The notes beneath the pieces were generated by a model. That model saw only the letters and a list, made by a program, of their open reading frames with translations, did no database searches and was not told the DNA's origin. Shown here in pieces: positions 45,331 to 54,385 of a DNA stretch of 64,000 nucleotides; position 1 is the stretch's first letter; every line of letters starts with the position of its first letter. The stretch covers positions 1-64,000 of the forward strand of contig JADJYV010000008.1 of the NCBI GenBank assembly GCA_016719575.1, given 5' to 3'. The position numbers and the translations under genes are program-made. The DNA comes from Pseudobdellovibrionaceae bacterium (lineage in GTDB: Bacteria > Bdellovibrionota > Bdellovibrionia > Bdellovibrionales > Bdellovibrionaceae).

Positions 45331-46998
45331 ATGAGATCTATCGGAATTGATATCGGCAGTAGTAGCATCAAAGTTGTCGAAGTCTTATCAACCAAAAGAG
45401 GCTTTCAAGTCACTCAATGCCAAGAAAGACCCTTAGGCCTGAACCCCGCACATGACTCCGAAATTGAAGTCATTGAATTTTTAAGAGAGCTTTCTTCTAA
45501 ATTTGACCCGGCCCACACTCGGTACTGCTTCTGCCTCCGACAGGATCAGGTCAGTGTTCGCCACAAAGCATTTCCGTTTAGCGATCGTCTCAAGATTCTT
45601 AAAAGTTTGCCTTTTGAACTCGAAGAAGAAATCCCTTTCTCTGCAGAAAACTCTATCTTCGACGCAAAGATTATTCGCACGGTGGGCCCCACTGCCGAAG
45701 TGTTAGCTTGCGCTGCCCCCAAACATCACATTCGAACTTTATTACAGCGCTGCGCAGATGCCGGCATTGATCCCGTCATTGTATCTTCAGAGGGAACCGC
45801 CTTCGCGAATATCTATGAACGTTGGGATGAACCCCCGCCGGCTCTTCCTGCGGAGTTAATTTTACAGGACAGCCAACCGAAAACAGAGCGCCATGTTCAA
45901 TTGATTCTAAATATTGGTCACACCAGAACTTTGGTTTGTGCTTTTGAAGACAAATCCTTGATTGGTGTTCGCACCATTTTATGGGGGGCTAAGAATGTCG
46001 CCGACAGCGTCGCACGCAAGTATGAAATCCCCTATTTAGATGCAATGAAGGAGACGCAAGCAAAGGCCTTTATTTTAACAAACAAACAAGGCGCCACCTT
46101 TGACCAGATCACTTTTTCCGAGACAATTTCGAAAGCTGTTCGAGAAATGGTCAGGGATTTGCAGCTCTCGATTCTTGAGTTTAAAAGTGAGTTCAATGCA
46201 AGTATTGTTCAGATCGGCCTTACCGGAGGTGCCTCCGGCATTAAAAACCTTGGTCCCTTCCTCACTCAGCAATTAGAAATTCCTGTAAACAAAACGTCTC
46301 CTCTAGATTTGATTCCAAATGTCCTCTTTGAACGAAATGCTAAAAATGACTCTATCTACGGCCTGGCAATCGGCCTTGCTATCGAAGGTCTCAAAAAGCC
46401 CCGCAACCCCGCCATTAACTTTCTTCGCAATGAATTTGCAAAACAGAACAATTCTATGCGCAATCTATGGGACAAGTGGGGTCCCACTGCTCGAGTTGCG
46501 ATTGCGGCCCTTGTGATCTTTTTTGGTTACTCTCTCATTCGCGAGGGATTCACATTGGCATTGGCAGAGCGAGCCGATGAGGCCCTAAGAACTCAGGCCA
46601 AAAACGTTGCAAAATTGAGTGCGAGCAAGGCGACAGATACCAATATAAAAAAATACATTCGCGAAAATAAGAAGCGGGCTTCTGATCTTAAGACTTTGGC
46701 AAACGTAGCCGCCATGAACTCAGCCATGGATATCCTAAAAAAAATTAACGACACCACTCCTGCAAAAAACATTCTGACTCTCGATGTGAAAGGCGTACAA
46801 ATCAAAGACTCACAGGTCTCAATTTCTGGGTACGTCAACAGCCCGAACGAAGCAAACGCTCTTCGTCTTGCCCTCGTTAATATGGCCATAGACGGCCGAG
46901 TGACAAGTCAGCCAACAACGATGGCGACGATGAGTGGCAAAACTAGTTTTTCATTTAATTTCAAAGTTGATCGCGGCATCACAAAAAGTATTCAATAG
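45331..46998 (+). CDS. gspL: Type II secretion protein GspL, PilM-like
   Basis: Cytoplasmic actin-like domain followed by a single helix (about residues 388-405) and a periplasmic PilN-like ferredoxin domain. The N-terminus RSIGIDIGSSSIKVVEVLS and the later IGLTGGASGIKNLGPFL keep the nucleotide-binding signatures of PilM, more than the degenerate GspL of enterobacteria does. Anchors GspE to the membrane. 555 residues, longer than classical GspL (about 400). Confidence 0.85.
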   Translation: MRSIGIDIGSSSIKVVEVLSTKRGFQVTQCQERPLGLNPAHDSEIEVIEFLRELSSKFDPAHTRYCFCLRQDQVSVRHKAFPFSDRLKILKSLPFELEEEIPFSAENSIFDAKIIRTVGPTAEVLACAAPKHHIRTLLQRCADAGIDPVIVSSEGTAFANIYERWDEPPPALPAELILQDSQPKTERHVQLILNIGHTRTLVCAFEDKSLIGVRTILWGAKNVADSVARKYEIPYLDAMKETQAKAFILTNKQGATFDQITFSETISKAVREMVRDLQLSILEFKSEFNASIVQIGLTGGASGIKNLGPFLTQQLEIPVNKTSPLDLIPNVLFERNAKNDSIYGLAIGLAIEGLKKPRNPAINFLRNEFAKQNNSMRNLWDKWGPTARVAIAALVIFFGYSLIREGFTLALAERADEALRTQAKNVAKLSASKATDTNIKKYIRENKKRASDLKTLANVAAMNSAMDILKKINDTTPAKNILTLDVKGVQIKDSQVSISGYVNSPNEANALRLALVNMAIDGRVTSQPTTMATMSGKTSFSFNFKVDRGITKSIQ

Positions 46999-47006
46999 GT
47001 GGCAAC

Positions 47007-47684
47007 ATGAATTTGGACGACATAAAAGACAACTTCAAATCACAGTTTAGCCAAATTTTCGCTCGCATTGAAGAGAGTTCTTTCTATAACCAAATGAAAG
47101 ATCGCTTTGAAAACCTCTCCCCTACTAACCAAAAACTCACCCTCATGGCAGCGGGAATGTTTGCGGCCCTCTTTGTTATCTCTATCCCCTATTCTTACTA
47201 CTCCACTTCCGATGATTATATTTTCGAATTCGAAGAAAAACGACATCTGATACGAGAACTCTTAAAAGTCAGTCGCGAGTCTTCTGAGGTCCCAGACATT
47301 CCGACCGCACCCAGTGGAGATACTTTACGCAGCACAATTGAAAATCAGCTTAGAATGGCAAACCTCTTGCCCGAACAGATGAGAGGTCTTGATGTCACAT
47401 CTGCAGAGACTAGCCTTGTGCCCAAAAATCTTCTCGAAACGGGTTTGCGTGTTAGCCTTGCAAAGCTGAACCTTCGTCAAATTGTCGATATCGGCTACAA
47501 CATCCAAAACATCAGCTCTAGCGTTAAAATGAATGACGTTCTTATTTCAGCAAACAACGAAGATCCACAGTATTTTGATGTCGAATTTAAGCTATTCACT
47601 CTTGCCGTCCCACGTTTTGATAGAGAATCACCACCTGAAGAAAAACCCAAATCAAAAATGCCCTTCAATAGAGGAGATCGTTAA
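47007..47684 (+). CDS. gspM: Type II secretion protein GspM-like
   Basis: One transmembrane helix (residues 46-66, LMAAGMFAALFVISIPYSYY) with a short cytoplasmic arm and a ferredoxin-like periplasmic domain (LLPEQMRGLDVTSAETSL...). Position after gspL and topology fit GspM; sequence conservation is low in this family. Stop and the next start overlap (TAATG). Confidence 0.75.
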   Translation: MNLDDIKDNFKSQFSQIFARIEESSFYNQMKDRFENLSPTNQKLTLMAAGMFAALFVISIPYSYYSTSDDYIFEFEEKRHLIRELLKVSRESSEVPDIPTAPSGDTLRSTIENQLRMANLLPEQMRGLDVTSAETSLVPKNLLETGLRVSLAKLNLRQIVDIGYNIQNISSSVKMNDVLISANNEDPQYFDVEFKLFTLAVPRFDRESPPEEKPKSKMPFNRGDR

Positions 47685-48649
47685 TGCCAACTTTAAAAAA
47701 GGTCATTAGCGCTCTGCTTAATTCAAAACTGAAAATCCTAGTGATGTTTTTTTCCGCGCTGGTTTTTCTATTTGTTCTCTTTCCATTCAATGACTTGGGA
47801 GATCTTGTTTCCTCACAAGTCTCTCGCCTGACTGCAAATAGATTATTTTTACAATTTGAAGAATTGAAAATGTCTCTTTTTCCAACCCCAGGAGTGAAGT
47901 TTGAGCAAGTCTATGTAGAAGCCGCCGGTTTATCTGGTGTCTCGGCTAAAGAAATCAAATTTGCTCCCTCTATTTCGGGAATAATTGCGCAAAAACCCTA
48001 TGGATCCGTAAACGCAAAAGGACTTTTCAAGGGCGACGTGCTCATCAGTGTTAAATCTGGCTCGCGAACTGAGGCTGGTCTCGAGAGACAAAAACTTGAA
48101 ATCAGCGCACAAAAAATTAGCCTGCAAGACCTTCACGACATGACCCGTTTGCCAGTGATGATGAAAGGAAACTTAAACTTAGAAACTATTGCCATGGTTG
48201 ACTTGACTCTGTCGGAGCAACCCGATGTCGATGTAAATTTAAGTGTTTCGCAATTCGAATTGCCACCTGCGAATGTCATGACACCAATGGGTCCCCTCAC
48301 GATGCCAGACCTAAGACTTTCGAGTATCGAAATCAAGGGACGACTCGCCGGTGGCAAGCTTATCATCGAAAGTGGCCAAATTGGCAAAGATGGCGATGAA
48401 TTGCGAGGGACTGTCTCTGGAAATTTAGATCTTTCTCTAACCAATGTTGGAGGCGCAATAACTCCGATACTGGGAGGCTATGATTTCAAATTGGATTTGC
48501 GCGCAAAAAGAAATTTTCAAGATCGAGCCGCCCTTTTCTTATCTTTTATAGATAACTATAAAACCGCCACTCCCGATGGCGCTCAATTCAAATTTCGAGT
48601 TTCTGCCGCAAGCACAATGATTCCACCTACAATAGGCGCCGCGCGTTAG
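47684..48649 (+). CDS. gspN: Type II secretion protein GspN
   Basis: N-terminal helix LVMFFSALVFLFVLFPF then a beta-rich periplasmic domain of 280 residues with AsmA-like strands (LTLSEQPDVDVNLSVSQFE, GGKLIIESGQIGKDGDELRG). This matches the GspN family found at the end of delta-proteobacterial gsp operons. Role not settled; not essential in all systems. Last gene of the operon; gspO (prepilin peptidase) is not in the window. Confidence 0.85.
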   Translation: MPTLKKVISALLNSKLKILVMFFSALVFLFVLFPFNDLGDLVSSQVSRLTANRLFLQFEELKMSLFPTPGVKFEQVYVEAAGLSGVSAKEIKFAPSISGIIAQKPYGSVNAKGLFKGDVLISVKSGSRTEAGLERQKLEISAQKISLQDLHDMTRLPVMMKGNLNLETIAMVDLTLSEQPDVDVNLSVSQFELPPANVMTPMGPLTMPDLRLSSIEIKGRLAGGKLIIESGQIGKDGDELRGTVSGNLDLSLTNVGGAITPILGGYDFKLDLRAKRNFQDRAALFLSFIDNYKTATPDGAQFKFRVSAASTMIPPTIGAAR

Positions 48650-48831
48650 TACGATTGCTGGAATAAAGTTTCGTTTTTTGGATACCGCTCCTCGCTATTT
48701 TAATAAGGCCTCAGAATCACCATGGTTCTCTCTTTGCTTAATTGCCAGGCAAAGTGGGAAGCTTTTTGAAGTCTTTATTGACAAGGCTCCCTCTAACTAC
48801 AAAAACAATAGTGTCTATCATGGGAGGGACT

Positions 48832-49275
48832 ATGTCTGGTGTAAATAAAGTGATTATCGTCGGCCGCTTGGGTGCTGATCCTGAAGTAAAGGCTGTTGGG
48901 CAGGGCAGCACGGTGACTCGCCTGAATGTTGCGACAAGCGAAAGCTGGATGGGAAAAGATGGCCAAAAACAAGAACGTACAGAGTGGCACCGTATTGTTG
49001 TTTGGGGCAAACTAGCAGAAATTTGCGGCAAACACCTAAGCAAGGGCCGACAGGTTTACATTGAGGGACGTTTGCAAACTCGTCAGTGGGAAGACCAGCA
49101 AGGGCAAAAAAAATACACGACTGAAATTGTCGCTAACACTGTTCAATTCTTAGGTTCTGCTGGTGAGCGCACAACTGATAACAGTTCCAAGGCATCCTCT
49201 AGCGCCGAAGATTTTGGCTTCCAAGATTTTGGACCAGAACCTAGCTTCAACACAAACGACGACATTCCTTTTTAG
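48832..49275 (+). CDS. ssb: Single-stranded DNA-binding protein
   Basis: OB-fold protein of 147 residues: MSGVNKVIIVGRLGADPEV, WHRIVVWGKLAEICGKHLSKG, YIEGRLQTRQWED and the acidic tip DDIPF that recruits repair and replication partners. I start at the ATG 48832 with GGAGG just upstream; the frame is open 90 nt earlier without SD. A TTGACA at 48778 could be a -35 box, but no matching -10 at the right distance is evident. Its transcript probably ends at the inverted repeat 49296-49330. Confidence 0.96.
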   Translation: MSGVNKVIIVGRLGADPEVKAVGQGSTVTRLNVATSESWMGKDGQKQERTEWHRIVVWGKLAEICGKHLSKGRQVYIEGRLQTRQWEDQQGQKKYTTEIVANTVQFLGSAGERTTDNSSKASSSAEDFGFQDFGPEPSFNTNDDIPF

Positions 49276-49295
49276 GACTTTCGAACATTTTTTTT

Positions 49296-49330
49296 ATAAA
49301 AGTCCTCTTTTTACTAAATCGGACTTTTAT
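49296..49330 (+). terminator. Inverted repeat after ssb
   Basis: ATAAAAGTCC and GGACTTTTAT are a perfect 10-bp pair around a 15-nt loop, 20 nt past the ssb stop, the right arm being T-rich. The long loop and the AT-rich outer stem make it a moderate candidate, usable in both directions. Confidence 0.5.
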
Positions 49331-49334
49331 TCTG

Positions 49335-49757
49335 ATGATGAATAGGCATAGAATTCCCTCTATGCCTCGTTTTTTTATACTTTTATATCTAGCCAGCCTA
49401 TTACCCGCCTGTTCGGTTTATAGCTCGGCTGGCCGCAAACAATTCGAAGAAAAAGCACCAAGCAATATCCTCCAGCCCTTTGCTTTTCTTGGCTGTCGCG
49501 AGCTTAGTTTCAGCGAGACCTGGCTAAAAGAAGAATTCCCTTCGACAACAAGTGAGCTGATAGACATGACTCCCAACTACGAGGTATGGCTTAGGCTGGT
49601 TAAAAACTCCTCGGTAGAAATCACTGTCTTATCAAGGCAAGACCCTAGCGACCAGAGCAGTGGCACTCAGAGCTGCCTTTATGAGTTTTCTTCAACTGCG
49701 GAGTGGAAGTCTCACAAGAAATCATTTCTTTCAGATTTATCTAACTCTCTTTACTAA
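49335..49757 (+). CDS. Putative lipoprotein of unknown function
   Basis: 140 residues. A signal sequence (FFILLYLASLLPAC) ends in a lipobox-like LPAC, giving a mature protein of about 115 residues with several Cys (GCREL, QSCLYEF) that may pair. The Met at 49362 would give a classical signal length; the first ATG at 49335 is kept because neither has a clear SD. No family recognised. Confidence 0.6.
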   Translation: MMNRHRIPSMPRFFILLYLASLLPACSVYSSAGRKQFEEKAPSNILQPFAFLGCRELSFSETWLKEEFPSTTSELIDMTPNYEVWLRLVKNSSVEITVLSRQDPSDQSSGTQSCLYEFSSTAEWKSHKKSFLSDLSNSLY

Positions 49758-49840
49758 CTCGACCGAAGTCAGTAGCTTCGTTGCCATGGCTCTATTTATG
49801 TTGGACACTGTAGGCAAGTTTTCAACGGGAGCTTTCACGC

Positions 49841-50731
49841 ATGAAAAGTTTAAAGAAGTCCTTAGTCTTTCTTATTCTTGTTATATCCAATTCGGTTTTT
49901 GCAGCTTCCGTCACTGCTGTCAAAAATAATAAAATTGCAATTAATCTTGAAGGACAAACCGCCTCACCAGGGACTGAGTTTTTTGTCGTCAATAAAAGCA
50001 GTAAAAAAGTTGCCATCGTCCAAATCACCCAAGTAAAGGGCGATAAAGCTATTGCAGAAATTAAAAAAGGCTCAGCACAAGTAGGATACTCTCTTCAGCC
50101 ACGCAGTGGCGGGACCAGTTCTGGAGCTGCTACTGCTAGCACTGATAGCTACTATGATCAGAAGCTCAACTCTCGGGCACACACTGGAAACTCCTTCGGT
50201 CTTGTGGGTGGATATCTAATGAATTCCATGACGGCAACATTCACCGGGGGACCTCTTGGGGCTCCCTACCCCGTTACGGCAAGCATGTCTGGATCTGGCT
50301 TTGGCGCTTTAGGTTTTTATGATTACGCGCTTTCCCCGAGATTTATCCTACGGGGTATGGGCGGTGTTGAGCAGTTTGATGTCGCCGGATCCATCTCAAC
50401 GGCAGACTGCTCCGCAACATCAACGTGTAACGTTAAGTTGATGTATCTCTCGATGTATGGATACGGTCGCTACAATGTCACCGAGGGTGATTACAAGTGG
50501 TGGGTTGGGGGTGGCTACGGCTATCTCTATGCCCTGAGCAAAGCCAGTACCGTTCTAAGAGCAGAACAAATTTCGGCCAACCAGATTTTTGTCTTCTCAA
50601 CAGGTATAGATATCCGTCTCTCCACAAAAAGCTACGTCCCCGTCTCGATAGAGTACGGCATGTTCCCGACTTCTGACTCCGTAAAAGCTTCGATCATTTA
50701 TCTCCGTGCGGGCTATGCTTGGAATCTTTAA
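49841..50731 (+). CDS. Outer-membrane beta-barrel-like protein
   Basis: Signal peptide MKSLKKSLVFLILVISNSVFAA, a small N-terminal beta domain of about 75 residues (SVTAVKNNKIAINLEGQTASPGTEFFVV), a Ser/Gly/Ala linker and a barrel domain of alternating strands rich in Gly/Tyr (LMYLSMYGYGRYNV, WWVGGGYGYLYALS) ending in aromatic/hydrophobic IYLRAGYAWNL. Size fits an 8-stranded barrel of the OmpA/OmpW kind. Ligand unknown. GGGAG nine bases before ATG. Its end overlaps the convergent gene by four bases. Confidence 0.75.
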   Translation: MKSLKKSLVFLILVISNSVFAASVTAVKNNKIAINLEGQTASPGTEFFVVNKSSKKVAIVQITQVKGDKAIAEIKKGSAQVGYSLQPRSGGTSSGAATASTDSYYDQKLNSRAHTGNSFGLVGGYLMNSMTATFTGGPLGAPYPVTASMSGSGFGALGFYDYALSPRFILRGMGGVEQFDVAGSISTADCSATSTCNVKLMYLSMYGYGRYNVTEGDYKWWVGGGYGYLYALSKASTVLRAEQISANQIFVFSTGIDIRLSTKSYVPVSIEYGMFPTSDSVKASIIYLRAGYAWNL

Positions 50732-51584
50732 TCGCAAACGGTTTTTTTCGCTTGATAAGCTCTGCTCAAATAGCTCGGCAATTCTGAGAGTTTGATAACT
50801 TTATCGATGAGGGGTACTTTAGGGCAGGCCTCATCATAAGGTTTAGGATTCGGCTTATGATGATAACGATCTCGGTGTGCCATTTGGAGGCGAACATGAG
50901 GGTTCATACCAAAATCGCCAGCGACCACAACGTAAGCACCTTGAAGAGAACGCTCTGACGAAAATATCAACATCGGCGGTTTAAATTCACTTTTGCCTTC
51001 TACAACTTGCACCATAGTTGAAATAGTGTTGTAAGCATGCCACTCATTCCCAACTCCCGGCGGGGGAGGATATTCAAATTGACGGATGGCATTTCAAACA
51101 ATGAAAAATCAAACTTGGTCTTATCAAGAACCTTTTGATCCAAAAGATAATAGACATTTTCATCTGAAATTCTGAAAACGCGGTAGAATCCGCCTTTCTC
51201 TGTCACCAAGGCAATTCTAAAGGAATAGCGATTTAGATTTTTACTTTCCAAAAATTGCATGTCGGGCACAACAAAAACGCCATTCTTATCTAATTTCCCT
51301 CTAAACATTTTCTGTCCACAGTCTATGGTTGAATAGTTCGGTTCTCCACCCCAAATCTGACCGAGAGAAGGTGAGCTGGTGGGCTGAATACAGCGAAGGC
51401 TTACTTCTACCAAAAGATCTTCACTCGAAAAAGAATTTGAATAGTTATGAATAACAACTTGAAATGATTTTTTAGCAACTTTGCCCTGGCGTTCATTTTC
51501 AAACGAATTCAAACTGTTGATCTCTTCTGAAAAACATTGCAGAGAAAACAGTCCAATTGCAAAGAACAACATATACAATTTCAT
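50728..51584 (-). CDS. Exported protein of unknown function (frame broken)
   Basis: Signal peptide KLYMLFFAIGLFSLQCFS, then a beta-rich domain (FQVVIHNYSNSFSSEDLLVEVSLRC). The frame stops at 51000, but the neighbouring frame continues with GNEWHAYNTISTMVQVVEGK and LQGAYVVVAGDFGMNPHV to a stop at 50728. One more G in the G5 run at 51062-51066 (C on the coding strand) joins them through NILPPPGVGNEWHAY into about 285 residues. An upstream ATG at 51593 is possible. No family recognised; the C-terminal part has several Cys and His (AHRDRYHH). Confidence 0.6.
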
Positions 51585-51953
51585 ACAAAACATTTCCCTT
51601 TTTGGTTTTTAAGTAAAATCAATCCACCTGATTGACAATGCTATACCTATGCCACCTTGAAACTAATTTATTTTAAGATGAGGCCACCGTGAGTGCCTAA
51701 GTTCTTTACATGTGATGCTCGTGTTTGTCTAACCTTTCAAAATATCATGAATTTTCTACCTCGATATGGCTTCGATTTTTGAGGGAATCTGGGCCAAGAA
51801 TTGCTTACCGCCCAAAACTTTGACAGCGTAGACGTAATAATTTCGTTTCTATCCTGGTCTCCGGATTGCTGATCTAGTCGTTATGGATTCCGTAAAATTG
51901 GAATAAAGGGAAATCAATCCCACCAAATTCACGGCCTTACAGGAGACACTGTT
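51585..51953. other. Intergenic region between divergent exported-protein genes
   Basis: About 370 bp, A/T-rich, holding the promoters of two divergent genes. TTGACA occurs twice (51692-51697 area is not one; the clear ones are near 51633 and 51820) but without a well-spaced -10. No frame longer than about 35 codons looks coding. Confidence 0.4.
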
Positions 51954-53152
51954 ATGACTATTTATAGACTTGTTCTAGCAGCATCACTTTTAGCCGCCCC
52001 TTTTTCGACATTTGCCTCTGCACAATTGAAATGTCACGAGGCTTTCCAGGTTGGGAATAAAAGCTATAAAGATTACCTTCGACCGGTCCCAGAGGATGAT
52101 TTTGTTGTTTATATGCGGTCCAATCCTGCCGGAAGTCTTGCGTGGTTCAATGAAAAGATTATGCCGAATTTAGCTTCTGCTGAATTGAATTCCATTGCGA
52201 AGAAACAAGGTTACATTGGCGGCGATGTTAAGCCGGACAACGTAGATATGGTTAGCACAAAGGCAAAAAATCCATCGCTGTGATCGATTTGGATGACGGA
52301 GGTGTTGGACCCTTTGTTGCCGATTTTTTTCATTCCTTGGTATACAACCGGGTTTGGCCGGTTTCAATCAAGTTCAAAGATGCAGTGGATGCCTATCAAG
52401 ATGGATTAAAAGGAAAAAAACTTCGTGATATCGTTGATCTTAATGATATTTGGAAAGAACGCAGCGATGAGAAAATAAACCACGAAAAAATGGAAAAGTC
52501 CGAAAAGGATTTCTTAGAAATGCTGAAACTAACTTCCGTGAAGGAGGCCGAACCCAATGTTCGGGCTCTTTTCGAGCGCAACAAAAAACTCATTCTGAAA
52601 AAAGCCGAATCATTTGGTGACATTGTGCATTTTGGCGTCCGGGTTAAAACGAGTGGCGGCAGCATGGGTGCTCCCCGATTTTCATTCTTAGTAAAAGATT
52701 CCAATAAGGAACTTAAAATTATTGAATTTAAATTCCAGCCTAGCCCGGCGGTCGCTGCCCTCGGAACCGCCCAACCCCCCCACACCGAAAGAATAAAGAA
52801 TTTAATAAGGCATTATAAACCTCAACACGAGACTGGAAATATTCTCGGTGTATTAGATACAAAACAAGACGGAACTTTTCTTATCCGTGTCAGGGTGCCA
52901 TCTAATTTTGATGCTGCAAGCATTCCTAAATCTCAAAAAGACACCGAGGCCTATGACTCTTATATACGCCACATGTTCCATATGATGGGGAATGCTCACG
53001 CTCGTCAAAGTCCCGAGTATGTAAGAGAATTCAACGACAATCTTCATAAGATTGAAGGCGAACTTGAAGCCCTCGTCGAAGAGCAAGTAAATCTATTTAG
53101 ATCGGAATTCGAAGCTTCAAAAGCCAAAGCTCTTGTGGGCCCCGCTCGTTAA
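51954..53152 (+). CDS. Exported DUF2252-like kinase-fold protein (frame broken)
   Basis: Signal peptide with ASA cleavage site near residue 23. At residues 90-96 GDVKPDN, and about 20 residues later VIDLDDGGVGPFVADFFHSL, mirror the catalytic and metal loops (GDxHxxN / DxDD) of DUF2252 and aminoglycoside-phosphotransferase-like proteins. As sequenced the frame stops at 52283 just between them; one more A in the A6 run at 52266-52271 gives KAKKSIAVIDLDD and a 399-residue protein. The C-terminal 200 residues are helical. A signal peptide on this cytoplasmic-type fold is odd. Substrate unknown. SD AGGAG before ATG. Confidence 0.6.
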
Positions 53153-53237
53153 TTTTTATTAAAATTAACGCTACGGGCTCTTCGTATCGAAAATTTAGTT
53201 TGGAATATAAGTAAGCGACTGGTAAGAGTTGATTTAT

Positions 53238-53763
53238 ATGGATTCACACTACTACAAGGTTATGAAAGCCCGCGAAGACATTAAAGAAACTGGAAGTCGA
53301 TTGTATTTTGCATACTCTGGAGTTCTTGATCGAAATGCCTTTGAACAATGGCGACAAGAACATAGCTATCACTTTTTTGAACTTCCAGAGGGCGACATCG
53401 CGGTTGCACGCGATTATGATTTGATTTTTGATTTTCCGTCCCGATGGTGGGGCGGCAGAGTGGCCGGGCTCGTCCAGAAAAAGGGATCCTCCGTCTTTGG
53501 CCGCCTTTATGAAGTCCCTGTTGAAAACTGGCCTGTCGTTCAACACAAAGAGGGTGTCATCACCGGCATGTCCATAGAACTTAAAATAAAAAATTGAAGT
53601 AGAGGGCAAAGAGGTTGAGGCCTTCGCCTTTACCACATCACCTGAGCGAGCAAACACCACTGGTCCCGTTAGCGAGCGTTACATTGAAGCATTGATCGCT
53701 GGCGCAAAACAAGCCGGACTTCCAGAAGATTACGTCAATAGTTTACGCTCAAAGGCAGTTTAA
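53238..53763 (+). CDS. Gamma-glutamylcyclotransferase-like protein (frame broken)
   Basis: YFAYSGVLDRNAFEQWR resembles the YFAYGSNL start of gamma-glutamylcyclotransferase-fold proteins, and RLYEVPVENWPVVQHKEG the GxVYxL / LDxxEG part. The first frame ends at 53597; the second continues EVEGKEVEAFAFTTSPE and SERYIEALIAGAKQAGLPEDYV, the usual C-terminus. Removing one A from the A6 run at 53588-53593 joins them (KIKIEVEGKEV) to 174 residues. Follows the kinase-fold gene by 85 bp, same strand. It overlaps the convergent ATPase gene by four bases. Confidence 0.65.
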
Positions 53764-54357
53764 GGCTTGGTCTCGCAATGAGTTTGTACCACGTGACTTA
53801 AGATACTGAGTCCCATCCCTATTTTATGTAAAAATGAATGATTATTTGGAACAAAGTGAAACTCTGGATGCTGCGACCATAAAGACTTTAATTTTTGGTC
53901 AAGGGCAATGGCTTCACCGAGAGTTTCGCTACGAACGGGATTTCCTCCTTCGATAGAAATACCTCCGACTGCAGCTGTTTCGAAAAAAACAACAGAATCG
54001 TACCTATTGAGTTCTGCTTCAAGGGTTGTTCCTATATGCGAAAAACTCCTCCGCAGGGCCGGGCCAATAGGCAGCGCCATCAACAGTACCTCGGTCACAT
54101 AAAAGGATTCGACTTTTAAACTCTTCAGCTTTAATGGTTTCCAAATTTCTTTGCACATGAAAAATCGCTTGTTGGATGGAGCGACGGATAGTTTTATCTT
54201 CAGAGCGAGGAAAGCCTCCGGCATACAAAATCGTGGCCGCTTCGGGCACCACAACGACTTTTTCTCCGAGCTCACGTCGAAACAAATCTGCTGCCGTCGT
54301 TTTGCCACCTCCAGGCCCTCCGGTTAAAACGACTCGATGACAATGGTTTTCTGACAT
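53760..54357 (-). CDS. AAA-type ATPase/kinase (PF13521-like, frame broken)
   Basis: P-loop protein of the NadR-kinase-like AAA_28 family: VVLTGGPGGGKTTAADLFR, VVPEAATILYAGGFPR, then LLCDRGTVDGAAYWPG (Asp-Arg catalytic region). The frame stops at 54019; the family C-terminus (SVVFFETAA, ALDQKLKSLWSQH) is in the next frame down to 53760. One A fewer in the A5 run at 54041-54045 restores EEFSHIGTTLEAEL and a 198-residue protein. ATG with AGGAG five bases upstream. Substrate unknown; 23 nt downstream of the spoT coding region on the same strand is its start side, so it may have been co-transcribed. Confidence 0.7.
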
Positions 54358-54385
54358 AAGCACTCCTTACAGAATTTAGATCCCT

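Noticed and set aside
48778..48810. Promoter of ssb
   Set aside because: A perfect TTGACA is present, but the best -10-like boxes are 14 or 21 bases away.
52262..52275. Programmed -1 frameshifting in the DUF2252-like gene
   Set aside because: A-AAA-AAT is a possible slippery heptamer here, but there is no clear downstream stem, and the many similar run errors in the window make error more likely.
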